Below, piece by piece: positions 23,714 to 32,179 of a stretch of DNA of 38,213 bases; within the stretch, counting starts at the first letter, position 1; each line of letters starts with the position of its first letter. The position numbers and the translations under genes are program-made. Source of the stretch: Alphaproteobacteria bacterium. GTDB lineage: Bacteria > Pseudomonadota > Alphaproteobacteria > SHVW01. The DNA lies in contig SHVW01000013.1 of assembly GCA_009694085.1 (NCBI GenBank), positions 1-38,213 on the forward strand, written 5' to 3'. The notes beneath the pieces were generated by a model. It was not told where the DNA came from and ran no database searches. It saw only the letters and a list, made by a program, of their open reading frames with translations.

Positions 23714-25435
23714 ATGACGGCCATCACCGCGCACGAAGGCAAGGCAATGGCCGGCGCACCGGCGCGTCTGCGTCGCCAGGGCGTCGATATCTCGGCGCGC
23801 GGCGAGCCGTTCCTGTGGGGTCTGGGCGGCGCGCTCGCCTTCGGCGTCGTCATGATCCTGGGATTCCTGTTTATCGTATTCTGGAACGGCGCGACCACGT
23901 TCTGGCCCGGACCGATCGACCTGGTCACGCTGACGGCGGGCGAACGGATCGCGGGCGAGCCGACTCGCAGCGAAGATTACCGTCCGACGACCAGCCAACT
24001 GGCCGAATTGGACGATGCGACCCGCGCGCGCATCGCGGCGCGCGACGGTTTCGCCACGCGCACGCTCTATCGCGTTGGCAATTTCGACATTTATGGCGAG
24101 GATTTCCGTTGGGTTTCCGATTTTCAGGTTTCGCGCCGCGAGCAGCCGGCCGATCTGGCGCTTGTCGAGCGCTTGGAGTGGGGCGTCTTCATCGGCCAGA
24201 TCAAGGCGGTGACGGTCGACGACAAGGCGGTCGAGACAGCTACCTTCGCAACCGCTCACAAGGTGGCGCGGCAGCGCTGGCTGCGCATCGCCGACATCGA
24301 GCGAGACGAGATCGGCGCCGTCAATCATCGGATGGAGCAGGGACGGCTGGAGGTACGGCGTGCCGAACTGGATCATGGCAAGTCGAGCCCGGCCTATGCG
24401 CGGATCGCGGCTGAAGTCGCCAAACGCGAGCAGTCGCTGGGCATCGACTACGCCAAATTATCCGCTGAGGCGCAGAGGCTGCGCGCTGAGGCCGCGCGCA
24501 CGCGCCTTACGCTGGCCGAAATCGGCGGCAAGGAAAAAACCATCCCGCTCTCCGCCGTGGTCCGGCTCTATCCGGCCAACGCGCTGGGGCCGATGGACAA
24601 ACTCGGCGTCTATCTCTCGCGCTGGTGGGAGTTCCTATCGGACGAGCCGCGCGAGGCAAATACCGAGGGCGGCGTGTGGCCCGCCATTTTCGGCACTTTC
24701 GCCATGACGCTGCTGATGGTGATCGTCGTGGCACCCTTCGGCGTGATCACCGCGCTTTATTTGCGCGAATACGCCCGGCAGGGCCGGCTGGTCACCATCG
24801 TGCGCATCTCGGTCAACAATCTGGCCGGCGTGCCCTCGATCGTTTACGGCGCGTTCGGGCTGGGCTTTTTCGCCTATATTCTGGGCGGATCGATCGACCA
24901 GTTCTTTTATCCCGAACGCCTGCCCAGCCCAACCTTCGGCACCGGCGGCTTGCTTTGGTCCTCCCTCACGCTGGCGCTGCTAACCGTCCCGGTCGTGATC
25001 GTGGCAACGGAAGAGGCGTTGGCCGCCGTGCCGCGCTCCATGCGCGAAGGCTCCCTCGCCTGCGGGGCGTCGAAATGGCAGACCATTCTCAACATCGTGC
25101 TGCCCCGCGCCATGCCCGGCATCATGACAGGGCTGATCCTGGCCATGGCGCGCGGCGCCGGCGAGGTGGCGCCGCTGATGCTGGTCGGCGTGGTCAAGCT
25201 GGCGCCCGAACTGCCGATCGACGGCATATTCCCCTATGTGCACCTGGAGCGCAGCTTCATGCATCTGGGTTTCCACATCTACGATGTCGGCTTTCAGTCG
25301 CGCAATTCCGAGGCCGGCAAACCCATGGTGTTCGTGACCACCATGCTTTTGATCGCGCTGATCGCCACCATGAACGCCAGCGCGATCGTTATCCGCAATC
25401 GCCTCAAACGTAAATTCGTCGGCAGTCAGTTCTAG
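23714..25435 (+). CDS. pstA: Phosphate ABC permease PstA with coiled-coil extracytoplasmic insert
   Basis: A 573-aa permease, about twice the usual length. One helix (36-57) is followed by an extracytoplasmic insert (about 60-315), whose second half (about 185-275) is Glu/Arg/Ala-rich with heptad-like spacing and probably forms a coiled-coil hairpin. The permease core begins at VWPAIFGTFAMTLLM and contains NNLAGVPSIVYGAFGLGFF and the EAA loop REGSLACGASKWQTILNIVLP; MARGAGEVAPLMLVGVV is PstA-like. It starts 9 bases after pstC. The insert pairs with the enlarged PstC, so the two may dock outside the membrane. Confidence 0.93.
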   Translation: MTAITAHEGKAMAGAPARLRRQGVDISARGEPFLWGLGGALAFGVVMILGFLFIVFWNGATTFWPGPIDLVTLTAGERIAGEPTRSEDYRPTTSQLAELDDATRARIAARDGFATRTLYRVGNFDIYGEDFRWVSDFQVSRREQPADLALVERLEWGVFIGQIKAVTVDDKAVETATFATAHKVARQRWLRIADIERDEIGAVNHRMEQGRLEVRRAELDHGKSSPAYARIAAEVAKREQSLGIDYAKLSAEAQRLRAEAARTRLTLAEIGGKEKTIPLSAVVRLYPANALGPMDKLGVYLSRWWEFLSDEPREANTEGGVWPAIFGTFAMTLLMVIVVAPFGVITALYLREYARQGRLVTIVRISVNNLAGVPSIVYGAFGLGFFAYILGGSIDQFFYPERLPSPTFGTGGLLWSSLTLALLTVPVVIVATEEALAAVPRSMREGSLACGASKWQTILNIVLPRAMPGIMTGLILAMARGAGEVAPLMLVGVVKLAPELPIDGIFPYVHLERSFMHLGFHIYDVGFQSRNSEAGKPMVFVTTMLLIALIATMNASAIVIRNRLKRKFVGSQF

Positions 25436-25444
25436 GAGAGCCCC

Positions 25445-26275
25445 ATGGTCGCCCTTCGCGAGGTCGAAGCACCACCCGCCACCGCGCACGAAACCAAGTA
25501 TCACGTCGCCAAAGGCGGGAGCGGCTCGGCGCTCGATATCGCGGATTTCAATCTGTGGTACGGCCCCAAGCAGGCGTTGTTCGACAATACTTTGTCGATC
25601 GAATCCGGCCTGGTGACGGCGTTGATCGGGCCATCTGGTTGCGGCAAATCGACCTTGCTGCGCTCGCTCAACCGCATGAACGATTTGATCGACGGGCTGA
25701 CCGTGCGCGGCAGCGTCTCGCTCCAAGGCGTCGATATCTATGCCCGCAGCACGGACGTGATCGCGCTCAGGAAGCGCATGGGCATGGTGTTTCAGAAGCC
25801 GAACCCGTTTCCCATGTCGATCTTCGAGAACGTGATCTATCCCCTGCGCATCGACGGCGTGCGCGCACGTTCGATCCTCGTGGAGACGGCGGAGCGTGCG
25901 TTGCGCGGCGCGGCACTGTGGGAAGAGGTCAAGGACCGGCTCGACGAATCGGCGTTGGGCTTGAGCGGCGGCCAGCAACAGCGCCTATGCATCGCGCGCG
26001 CCATCGTCGGCGATCCCGAAGTGCTGCTAATGGACGAACCGTGCTCCGCCCTCGACCCGATCGCGACTGCGCGCATCGAGGAGCTGATCGACGAACTGGC
26101 CGGCAGCTACACCATCGTCATCGTGACCCACAACATGCAGCAGGCGGCGCGCGTGTCGCAGAACACGGCTTTCATGTATCTCGGCCGCCTGATCGAGTAC
26201 GGCGAGACCCAGCGCGTGTTCACCGATCCCGTGGCGGAAAAAACCTCAGACTACATCACCGGCCGCTTCGGCTGA
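25445..26275 (+). CDS. pstB: Phosphate ABC transporter ATPase PstB
   Basis: A 276-aa ABC ATPase energising PstSCA. Walker A is GPSGCGKST (62-70), the Q-loop [16 protein letters not shown] is PstB-specific, the signature is [14 protein letters not shown] (from 173), Walker B LLMDEP (about 194-199), and the switch is [12 protein letters not shown]. The ~28-residue N-terminal extension before the ATPase fold is longer than in E. coli. The ribosome site GGAGAG lies just upstream of ATG 25445, and pstA ends 9 bases before. Fully intact. Confidence 0.96.
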   Translation: MVALREVEAPPATAHETKYHVAKGGSGSALDIADFNLWYGPKQALFDNTLSIESGLVTALIGPSGCGKSTLLRSLNRMNDLIDGLTVRGSVSLQGVDIYARSTDVIALRKRMGMVFQKPNPFPMSIFENVIYPLRIDGVRARSILVETAERALRGAALWEEVKDRLDESALGLSGGQQQRLCIARAIVGDPEVLLMDEPCSALDPIATARIEELIDELAGSYTIVIVTHNMQQAARVSQNTAFMYLGRLIEYGETQRVFTDPVAEKTSDYITGRFG

Positions 26276-26293
26276 TCACCCCTGGAGAATCCC

Positions 26294-27019
26294 ATGCCCG
26301 CCCAGCACACGGTCAAATCCTATGATGATGAGCTCAAGCAGCTCAAGACGCTGCTTTCGCGCATGGGCGGCCTGGTCGAGGCCCTGATCGCCGACGCCAT
26401 GGATGCGGTCGCCAAACGCGATAGCGAGCTGGCCCGCCGGACCGTGGAGAGCGACCATCGGATCGACGATCTGGAGCGCGAAATCGACGCTGCGGTCGTG
26501 CGCATGCTGGCGTTGCGCCAACCGATGGCGGTCGATCTGCGTTCGATCCTGGCCGCGTTAAAGATTTCCAGCGATTTGGAGCGCATCGGCGACTACGCCG
26601 CCAACGCCGCCAAGCGGGCGATCGCACTCAATCAGATGCCAGCCATGAATTCGACCGGCAGCATTGCCCGCATGGGCCGCCTGGTCCAGACCATCGTCAA
26701 GGATGTGCTCGACGCCTATGTGGGCGGCGACGCCGACAAGGCCGTCGTCGTGTGGCGCCGCGACGAGGAGGTCGACGCCCTCTACAACAGCGTGTTCCGC
26801 GAACTTTTGACCTACATGATGGAGGATGCGCGCAACATCACGCCGTGTACCCATCTGTTGTTCATGGCCAAGAATATCGAGCGCATGGGCGATCACGCCA
26901 CCAACATCGCCGAGACGCTGTATTTCCAGGTTCGCGGCAAAGCGTTGACCGAAGAACGCCCCAAGGGCGACAGCACCAGTTTCACCGTGATGAAACCCGA
27001 AGCTAGAGAAGGAGCATGA
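26294..27019 (+). CDS. phoU: Phosphate-signalling regulator PhoU
   Basis: A 241-aa helical PhoU protein: two similar three-helix halves, each with a metal-cluster motif, E/DxxxD-type, seen as DHRIDDLEREID in the first half and RRDEEVDALYNSVFRELLTYM in the second. LKISSDLERIGDYAANAA and AKNIERMGDHATNIAE are the signature repeats. PhoU links the Pst transporter to PhoR and keeps PhoB off when phosphate is plentiful. It lies between pstB and phoB, and its TGA overlaps the phoB ATG. Confidence 0.96.
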   Translation: MPAQHTVKSYDDELKQLKTLLSRMGGLVEALIADAMDAVAKRDSELARRTVESDHRIDDLEREIDAAVVRMLALRQPMAVDLRSILAALKISSDLERIGDYAANAAKRAIALNQMPAMNSTGSIARMGRLVQTIVKDVLDAYVGGDADKAVVVWRRDEEVDALYNSVFRELLTYMMEDARNITPCTHLLFMAKNIERMGDHATNIAETLYFQVRGKALTEERPKGDSTSFTVMKPEAREGA

Positions 27020-27711
27020 AGCCGTTGATTCTGATCGTTGAAGACGAAGTGTCGCTCGTTACCTTGTTGCGCTACAATTTGGAGCGTGCGGGATTCGCAG
27101 TGGCATCTGCCGGCGATGGCGAAGAGGCCCTTCTGCTTGCCGCGGAGCGCACGCCCGACCTCGTGCTGCTGGATTGGATGCTGCCCCGGCTATCGGGCAT
27201 CGAGGTCTGCCGGCAGTTGCGCCGGCGTGCCGAAACGCGCACGACGCCGATCATCATGCTGACCGCACGCGGCGAAGAGGGGGATCGCATCCGCGGCCTC
27301 AATGTCGGCGCCGACGACTACGTAACCAAGCCGTTCAGTCCGACCGAGCTGATCGCACGTGTTAACGCCGTCCTGCGCCGAACCAAGCCGGCGGCCGGTG
27401 CCGACACCTTGGCCTGTGCCGATCTGTCCATGGATTTGGCCGGCCACCGCGTGCGGCGCGGCGACCGCAGTATCCACCTCGGGCCGACCGAGTACCGCTT
27501 GCTCCGCTATTTCCTGTCGAACCAGCGCCGCGTGTTCTCGCGCGAGCAACTCTTGAATGCGGTCTGGGGTACCGACGTTCACGTCGAGCCGCGCACGGTC
27601 GATGTTCATATCCGTCGCCTGCGCAAGGCGATCAATGCCGAGGGCGAAATCGATCTGATCCGCACCGTGCGCGCAGCGGGTTATGCCCTGGAAAGCAAGC
27701 CGGGTTCCTAG
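27016..27711 (+). CDS. phoB: Phosphate-regulon response regulator PhoB
   Basis: A 231-aa OmpR/PhoB-family regulator. The receiver has VEDE near residues 8-11, phospho-acceptor Asp53 in VLLDWMLP, and YVTKPFSP with the conserved Lys. The winged-helix effector domain (about 130-228) ends with the typical HVEPRTVDVHIRRLRKAI. It binds Pho boxes such as the one before pstS, giving positive autoregulation of the operon if phoB is cotranscribed. The start overlaps the phoU stop as ATGA. Its kinase PhoR is encoded upstream of pstS, so kinase and regulator flank the transporter. Confidence 0.96.
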   Translation: MKPLILIVEDEVSLVTLLRYNLERAGFAVASAGDGEEALLLAAERTPDLVLLDWMLPRLSGIEVCRQLRRRAETRTTPIIMLTARGEEGDRIRGLNVGADDYVTKPFSPTELIARVNAVLRRTKPAAGADTLACADLSMDLAGHRVRRGDRSIHLGPTEYRLLRYFLSNQRRVFSREQLLNAVWGTDVHVEPRTVDVHIRRLRKAINAEGEIDLIRTVRAAGYALESKPGS

Positions 27712-27728
27712 AGCACGAGTCACGCCTC

Positions 27729-27757
27729 AAATTGAATCGCCAGAGGCGATTCAATTT
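27729..27757 (+). terminator. Perfect AT-rich hairpin after phoB
   Basis: A 13-bp perfect stem (27729-27741 with 27745-27757) closes a 3-base loop, 18 bases after the phoB stop. The right arm ends in a short T/A run rather than a long T-tract. Each arm contains a GANTC site. It lies between the phoB end and the pseudogene on the opposite strand, and may serve both. Confidence 0.55.
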
Positions 27758-27771
27758 AAGACGATCATGGT

Positions 27772-29147
27772 CTAAAGCGCCAAGCGAACTTCGACCATGG
27801 CGGGATCATCGGCCGCGGCGACGATCGCGAAGCCCATGTGCCGGCACATGTCCAGCATGGCCTCGTTCTCGCGCAGCACCCGGCCGAAAATGGCGCGCAG
27901 CCCGCGCTCGCGCGCGATATCGACGATGCGGCTCATCAGCAATCGGCCGAGTCCGCGGCCCTTGAGATCGGAGCGCACGACAATGGCGAACTCGCTCTCG
28001 ACATTGTCAGGATCGGCGGCCAGACGCACGACACCGGCAATCTCGATTCGATCCGGCTCGGCATCGGGCGGCCAACGCATGGGGCAGATTCTTCATCGCC
28101 GTGAAGAAGCGCAGCCGCACATCTTTCGCCGATAGGCGCGCGAAGGCGCGATGAATGGCCGGCTCGTCCTCGGGCCGGATCGGGCGCAAGAACGCCGAGC
28201 CCGCCGCCATTGGTGAGGATGGCGAGCCGGTCGCCTGCCGCAGGCCGTGCGCGCGCCAACGTTTCCACCGCCTCGAACAACTCGTCGAGCGTCACCACGC
28301 GCAGCAGGCCGGCGCGGCGAAAGGCGGCGTCGTAAACCGCATCCGATCCGGCAAGCGCGCCGGTGTGAGAGGTTGCCGCCCGCGCGCCCTCGGCATGGCG
28401 GCCGGACTTGACCACCACAACCGGCTTAGCCCGCGCGGCGGCCCGCGCCGCCGACATGAATTTGCGCGGGTTGGTGACCGCCTCGATATAAAGCAGGATC
28501 GCCCGCGTGGCGCCGTCGCGCGCCAGGAAATCGAGCAGATCGCCGAAATCCACATCGCTCATATCGCCGAGCGAGACGACATGGCTGAAGCCGATGCCGC
28601 GCGCGGCGGCGACATCGAGCACGGATGTCGCCACCGCGCCGGACTAGGTGACGAAGGCGAGATCGCCGGGCAGCGCCGCGGCCGGCGCGAAGCTGGCGTT
28701 GAGCCCGATGCCCGGCACCAGCACGCCCACGCAATTGGGCCCGACGATGCGCAACAGATAGGGCCGCGCAGCCTCCAACATGACTTGGCGCAAGGCCTGG
28801 CCACGGGCGCGGTCGGCCTGTTTGTTGCCCTCGCCGAACCCCGCGGTAATGACAACCGCCGCCTTGGTCCCGCGCGCGCCAAGCGCTGCGATAATGCCAG
28901 GCACGGCGTCGGGCGGCGTCGAGATCACAGCCAGATCGGGCACGATGGGCAAATCGGCCACGCTTCTATAGGCGAGTACGCCCTCAATGGCCGGATGGCT
29001 CGGATTGACTGGCAGCACCGGCCCCTTGAAGCCGCCGGTGAATAAATTATGCGCGAGCACGGCGCCGACCGAATGCGGCTTTGTACTGGCGCCGATCAGG
29101 GCGACCGATTTCGGCGCGAGCAGGCGATCGAGATTGCGGATCGACAT
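27772..29147 (-). pseudogene. Pat-type NDP-forming acyl-CoA synthetase/GNAT fusion, degraded
   Basis: The minus strand encodes scattered parts of a Pat-like protein lysine acetyltransferase (usually about 900 aa: CoA-binding, ligase, ATP-grasp, GNAT). The first ~168 codons (from ATG 29147) are a good CoA-binding domain (APKSVALIGASTKPHSVGAV, IVGPNCVGVLVPG). An amber TAG at about 28646 replaces the Gln expected in the conserved QSGAVAT context; the same frame then resumes to LAILTNGGG. There the ATP-grasp region is missing: the sequence jumps at about 28200 to the GNAT start FLRPIRPEDEPAIHRAF in another frame. A further frame change and deletion near 28080 lead to the GNAT core LKGRGLGRLLM. 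Three or more independent lesions make it a true pseudogene. Confidence 0.85.
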
Positions 29148-29182
29148 GGGAGCGATCCTACCCCGATATCAGGCGTGATCGG

Positions 29183-29530
29183 TTAGGATGCGAGCGCGCG
29201 CAGGGCCGCCCGGGGCTCGCGGTCCAAGATCGTCAGCAGCGCCACCGCCGCCGGGTCGGGATAAGTCCTCCCTTGCTCCCAGTTCCGCACGGTCGCCAGG
29301 GGAACGCGAATGCGGCTGGCGAAGGCGCTCTGGGTCAGGCCGAGTTTTCGTCTGAGCCCGCACACGTCCGGCAGTGGCGAACCCAGAGTCGACAAATCGG
29401 GCGCCAGATCCGGGTCGTCCGCGATCATGCGCGCAATGTCGGCGTCGGCCGTCGCCCGCAACTTCCTGCGATCCACGGTGCCGCCGCCCTCGCGTTTGAT
29501 CTGGGCGAGCGTTTTGTGAACAATGGTCAC
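29183..29530 (-). CDS. HTH (XRE/HigA-like) antitoxin, partner of a BrnT-like toxin
   Basis: A 115-aa DNA-binding protein starting at GTG 29530, with an AAGGA ribosome site. The N-terminal half is charged (TLAQIKREGG and DADIARMIADDP), typical of antitoxins that wrap a toxin; the C-terminal half is an XRE-type helix-turn-helix, LRRKLGLTQSAFASRIRVPLATVRNWEQGR. Its start overlaps (GTGA) the stop of a toxin remnant, the usual toxin-antitoxin order with coupling. With the toxin cut away, it is probably an orphan repressor. The exact TA family name is inference from this short toxin tail. Confidence 0.75.
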   Translation of the reverse strand: MTIVHKTLAQIKREGGGTVDRRKLRATADADIARMIADDPDLAPDLSTLGSPLPDVCGLRRKLGLTQSAFASRIRVPLATVRNWEQGRTYPDPAAVALLTILDREPRAALRALAS

Positions 29531-29586
29531 GACCGTTCCTTTCTGCTGGCGCGGCGGGCCGAAATGATCCGCAGCGTGTCGTCCAT
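29527..29586 (-). pseudogene. BrnT-like toxin, last ~18 codons only
   Basis: Just upstream of the antitoxin, and overlapping its start, the minus strand reads DDTLRIISARRASRKERS then TGA. This matches the end of BrnT (DUF497) RNase toxins, where IRIISARxAxRxER is a common finish. Nothing before it resembles a toxin body: similarity is lost within 25 bases of a 95-bp palindromic element. Confidence 0.55.
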
Positions 29587-29608
29587 ACCGGGACATGGAT
29601 ACCGGCAT

Positions 29609-29703
29609 CACCCCCCACCTGACCTCCCCCACAAGGGGGGGAATTCATTTTCAGGTCAATGGCTTCTCCCTCCACCTCGATGGGGGAGGGCGGGGTGGGG
29701 GTG
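29609..29703. repeat. 95-bp palindromic element (REP/MITE-like)
   Basis: The ends are imperfect inverted repeats: 29609-29631 (CACCCCCCACCTGACCTCC..) pairs with the reverse complement of 29681-29703, about 20 of 23 bases matching with one gap. Inner C-runs and G-runs can pair too. Similar C-rich palindromes of this type are scattered through many alphaproteobacterial genomes. It lies between ampG and the truncated toxin gene. Confidence 0.65.
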
Positions 29704-29778
29704 ACTCCAGCCCCGGCGATTGCGGATATGAGAATATACGCTCCAAGCGTACTGTGTCCAGGCCGAAGCTAACCCGCT

Positions 29779-31092
29779 TTACTCCTCCGCCAGCACCGCT
29801 GCCGGCTGGGCCGGCGCGTCGATCACCCGGCCCAGCCACAGCAGCAACAGCAGCCCGGGCACCGCCGCGCCGGTGGTGAGGATGAAGAACATGACCCAGT
29901 CCAATTTCTCCGCCAGCACGCCGCCCCAGGATGACAGCACCGTGCGGCCCATGGCGGCGAGCGAGGAGAGCAATGCGTATTGGGTCGCGGTGTAGGCGAC
30001 GTTGCACAGGCTGGAGAGATAGGCGACGAAGGCGGCGGAGCCCATGCCGCCGGTAACGTTCTCGGTGAAGATGGTCGCCATCAGGAAGACTTGGTTGTGG
30101 CCGACCACGGCCTGGGCGGCGAACATCAGGTTGGACAGCATCTGCAACACGCCGCACAGAACCAGGCTGCGGAACACGCCCAGGCGATAGACCACGAGGC
30201 CGCCCAGAAACACGCCTGCCATGGTGGCGATCACGCCGAACACCTTGCTGATCGCGGCGATCTCCGCCTTGGAGAAGCCGATGGCGATGTAGAAGGGGCC
30301 CGCCATGACACCGGCGAGCGCGTCGCCGAATTTATAGAGCAGCACGAACAGCAGCACCGCCATCCAGGCGGGCCGGCGCGCAAAATCGGCGAGCGGCGCG
30401 ATCACCGCATCGGCGACCCAAACGATGAACCCCGGACGCTTCGCCGCCTGGGCCGCAGCGCGAGCGCTGGCTTCGGGCTCGCGCGTCATCAGCACGGCGG
30501 CCATACCGACGCCAACAAATCCGGCCATGACGGTATAGGCCATGGCCCAGCCATGGAACTCGGCGATGAACAGCGCACCGGCGCCCGAGGCCAGCATGCC
30601 GATGCGGTAGCCGAGCTGGGTGGCGGCCGCGCCGGCACCTTGCTCGTGCGGCTCCAACAGCTCGACGCGGTAGGCGTCGATCACGATGTCCTGGCTGGCC
30701 GAACAGAACGCGACGATGACGGCAAGCAGCGCGGTCATTTCCGGGTTCTGGCGCGGATCGGCCCCGGCCATGGCCAGGATGGCGAGGGCGAGCAAGCATT
30801 GGATAACAAACGCCCAGCCCCGTCGCCGGCCGAACAACCGGCCCAGCACCGGCAGCGGCGCACGATCGATGATCGGCGACCACAGGAATTTCAGATTATA
30901 GGCAATGCCGACCAGCGCGAAGAACCCGATGGTCGCAAGCGACACGCCGGCATCCTTGAGCCAGATACCCAGCGTGGCGCCGGTCAGCGCCAGGGGCAGC
31001 CCGCTGGCAAAGCCCATGACGAAAATCGCGACCAGCCGGGGATCGCGATAGATCTTGAGCGCGCCGAACCAGCCGGCGGCGGCACTGCTCAC
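29779..31092 (-). CDS. ampG: AmpG-type muropeptide permease (MFS)
   Basis: A 437-aa membrane permease of about 12 helices. AmpG imports GlcNAc-anhydroMurNAc-peptides for peptidoglycan recycling. Family features: the opening FASGLPLALTGATLGIWLKD, NLKFLWSPIIDR, SASQDIVIDAYRVELLE, and YKFGDALAGVMAGPFY. The GTG start at 31092 is chosen because it overlaps the upstream kinase stop (GTGA), the coupling seen elsewhere in this window; the longer frame continues into non-family sequence. It would feed the MurNAc salvage by AmgK/MurU encoded 26 kb away. It is cotranscribed with the PfkB kinase. Confidence 0.9.
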   Translation of the reverse strand: MSSAAAGWFGALKIYRDPRLVAIFVMGFASGLPLALTGATLGIWLKDAGVSLATIGFFALVGIAYNLKFLWSPIIDRAPLPVLGRLFGRRRGWAFVIQCLLALAILAMAGADPRQNPEMTALLAVIVAFCSASQDIVIDAYRVELLEPHEQGAGAAATQLGYRIGMLASGAGALFIAEFHGWAMAYTVMAGFVGVGMAAVLMTREPEASARAAAQAAKRPGFIVWVADAVIAPLADFARRPAWMAVLLFVLLYKFGDALAGVMAGPFYIAIGFSKAEIAAISKVFGVIATMAGVFLGGLVVYRLGVFRSLVLCGVLQMLSNLMFAAQAVVGHNQVFLMATIFTENVTGGMGSAAFVAYLSSLCNVAYTATQYALLSSLAAMGRTVLSSWGGVLAEKLDWVMFFILTTGAAVPGLLLLLWLGRVIDAPAQPAAVLAEE

Positions 31093-32090
31093 GCGCGCGC
31101 TCCCGCGCCGGGGTCGATCAAAGTCTTCAGCGCGATTTCCGGTCGCGCGCCGAAATGGGAAATCACTTCGGCCGCCGCGATGGCGCCGAGCCGCGCACAT
31201 TCGGCCGGCGCCTTGCCGCGGGTGTAGCCATAGAGGAAACCGCTGGCATAGAGATCGCCCGCCCCGGTCGTATCGACCACACGCACCACCGGCGCCGCCT
31301 TGACCGCCTGCACGCTATCCTTCGTCACGACCACCGAGCCGGCCGCGCTACGCGTGACGGCCGTCAGTTCGCACTCCACCCGCGCGGCGGCGATGGCGCG
31401 ATCGAAATCCTCGACCTCGTAGAGCGACAGGATTTCGGCCTCGTTGGCAAATAGGATATCGACATGGTTGCGCACGAGATCGCGAAACTCGGCACGATGG
31501 CGCTCAACGCAGAACGGGTCTGACAGCGTTAACGACACTTTGTGGCCGGCGGCATGGGCCAGTTCGGCGGCCTTGCGGAACGCCTCCTTGGCGCGCGGCG
31601 GGTCCCATAGATAGCCTTCCAGATAGGTCACCTGGGCGGCGCCGATGGCGAAGGGATCGATATCCTCGGGGCCCAGCTCGACGCAGGCGCCGAGATAGGT
31701 GTTCATGGTGCGCTGGGCGTCGGATGTCACCAGTACCAGGCAGCGCGCCGTCGGCGCACCGGACTTCGTGGGCAGCGTGTCGAAAGCGATGCCGGCGGCG
31801 CGGATGTCGTGGCGGAACACCTGGCCCAGCTGGTCGTCGCGCACCTTGCCGATATAGGCGCCGCGTCCGCCGAGCGAGGCCAACCCCGCCATGGTATTGC
31901 CGGCCGAACCGCCGGAGCATTCGATGCCGGGCCCCATCACGGCATAGAGCGCTTCGGCGCGCGCGGCATCGATCAAGGTCATGGCGCCCTTGTTCAACCC
32001 ATGTTTGACGAGGAACGCATCGTCGGCATGGGCAATCACGTCGACGATGGCGTTGCCGATCCCGACGACATCGAGCGTTTCATTCGCCAT
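31089..32090 (-). CDS. PfkB-family carbohydrate/nucleoside kinase (adenosine-kinase-like)
   Basis: A 333-aa ribokinase-fold kinase. The N-terminal sugar-binding loop is CSGGSAGNTMAGLASLGG (59-75), followed by IGKVRDDQLG, and the catalytic/anion-hole motif DTTGAGDLYASGF is at 273-285 with the base Asp279. Relatives are annotated adenosine kinase or sugar kinase; substrate is not fixed by sequence alone. The ATG at 32090 has a GGAG ribosome site about 10-12 bases upstream, and a promoter-like pair lies behind it. The stop overlaps the ampG start, suggesting an operon in which a sugar or nucleoside kinase accompanies the muropeptide permease. Confidence 0.88.
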   Translation of the reverse strand: MANETLDVVGIGNAIVDVIAHADDAFLVKHGLNKGAMTLIDAARAEALYAVMGPGIECSGGSAGNTMAGLASLGGRGAYIGKVRDDQLGQVFRHDIRAAGIAFDTLPTKSGAPTARCLVLVTSDAQRTMNTYLGACVELGPEDIDPFAIGAAQVTYLEGYLWDPPRAKEAFRKAAELAHAAGHKVSLTLSDPFCVERHRAEFRDLVRNHVDILFANEAEILSLYEVEDFDRAIAAARVECELTAVTRSAAGSVVVTKDSVQAVKAAPVVRVVDTTGAGDLYASGFLYGYTRGKAPAECARLGAIAAAEVISHFGARPEIALKTLIDPGAGARA

Positions 32091-32126
32091 GCTAGGCAAT
32101 CTCCGAAAAAATGACGTTCCGTCGGC

Positions 32127-32154
32127 AGTATAACGACCGACACGCTTGCGGCAA
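32127..32154 (-). promoter_or_regulatory. Candidate sigma-70 promoter of the kinase-ampG operon
   Basis: On the minus strand TTGCCG (32154-32149) and TATACT (32132-32127) are 16 bases apart, about 40 bases before the kinase ATG. On the plus strand the same bases give TATAAC, which could serve the divergent membrane-protein gene, so the two promoters may overlap. Confidence 0.45.
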
Positions 32155-32179
32155 CGACGGCGACAGGACAGTGTGGACC

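Noticed and set aside
22535-24376. 613-aa open frame antisense to pstC and pstA
   Set aside because: It is rich in Asp, His, Arg and Gly as expected of high-GC shadow frames, overlaps intact pst genes, and has no recognisable domain.
28155-29045. 296-aa plus-strand frame
   Set aside because: Antisense shadow of the Pat-type pseudogene, with no ribosome site or family resemblance.
16392-29147. Possible recoding of UAG, suggested by two in-frame TAG codons (17043 and about 28646)
   Set aside because: TAG is also the true stop of regA, pstC, pstA and phoB in this window, and the second case sits in a gene with other lesions, so recoding is unlikely.
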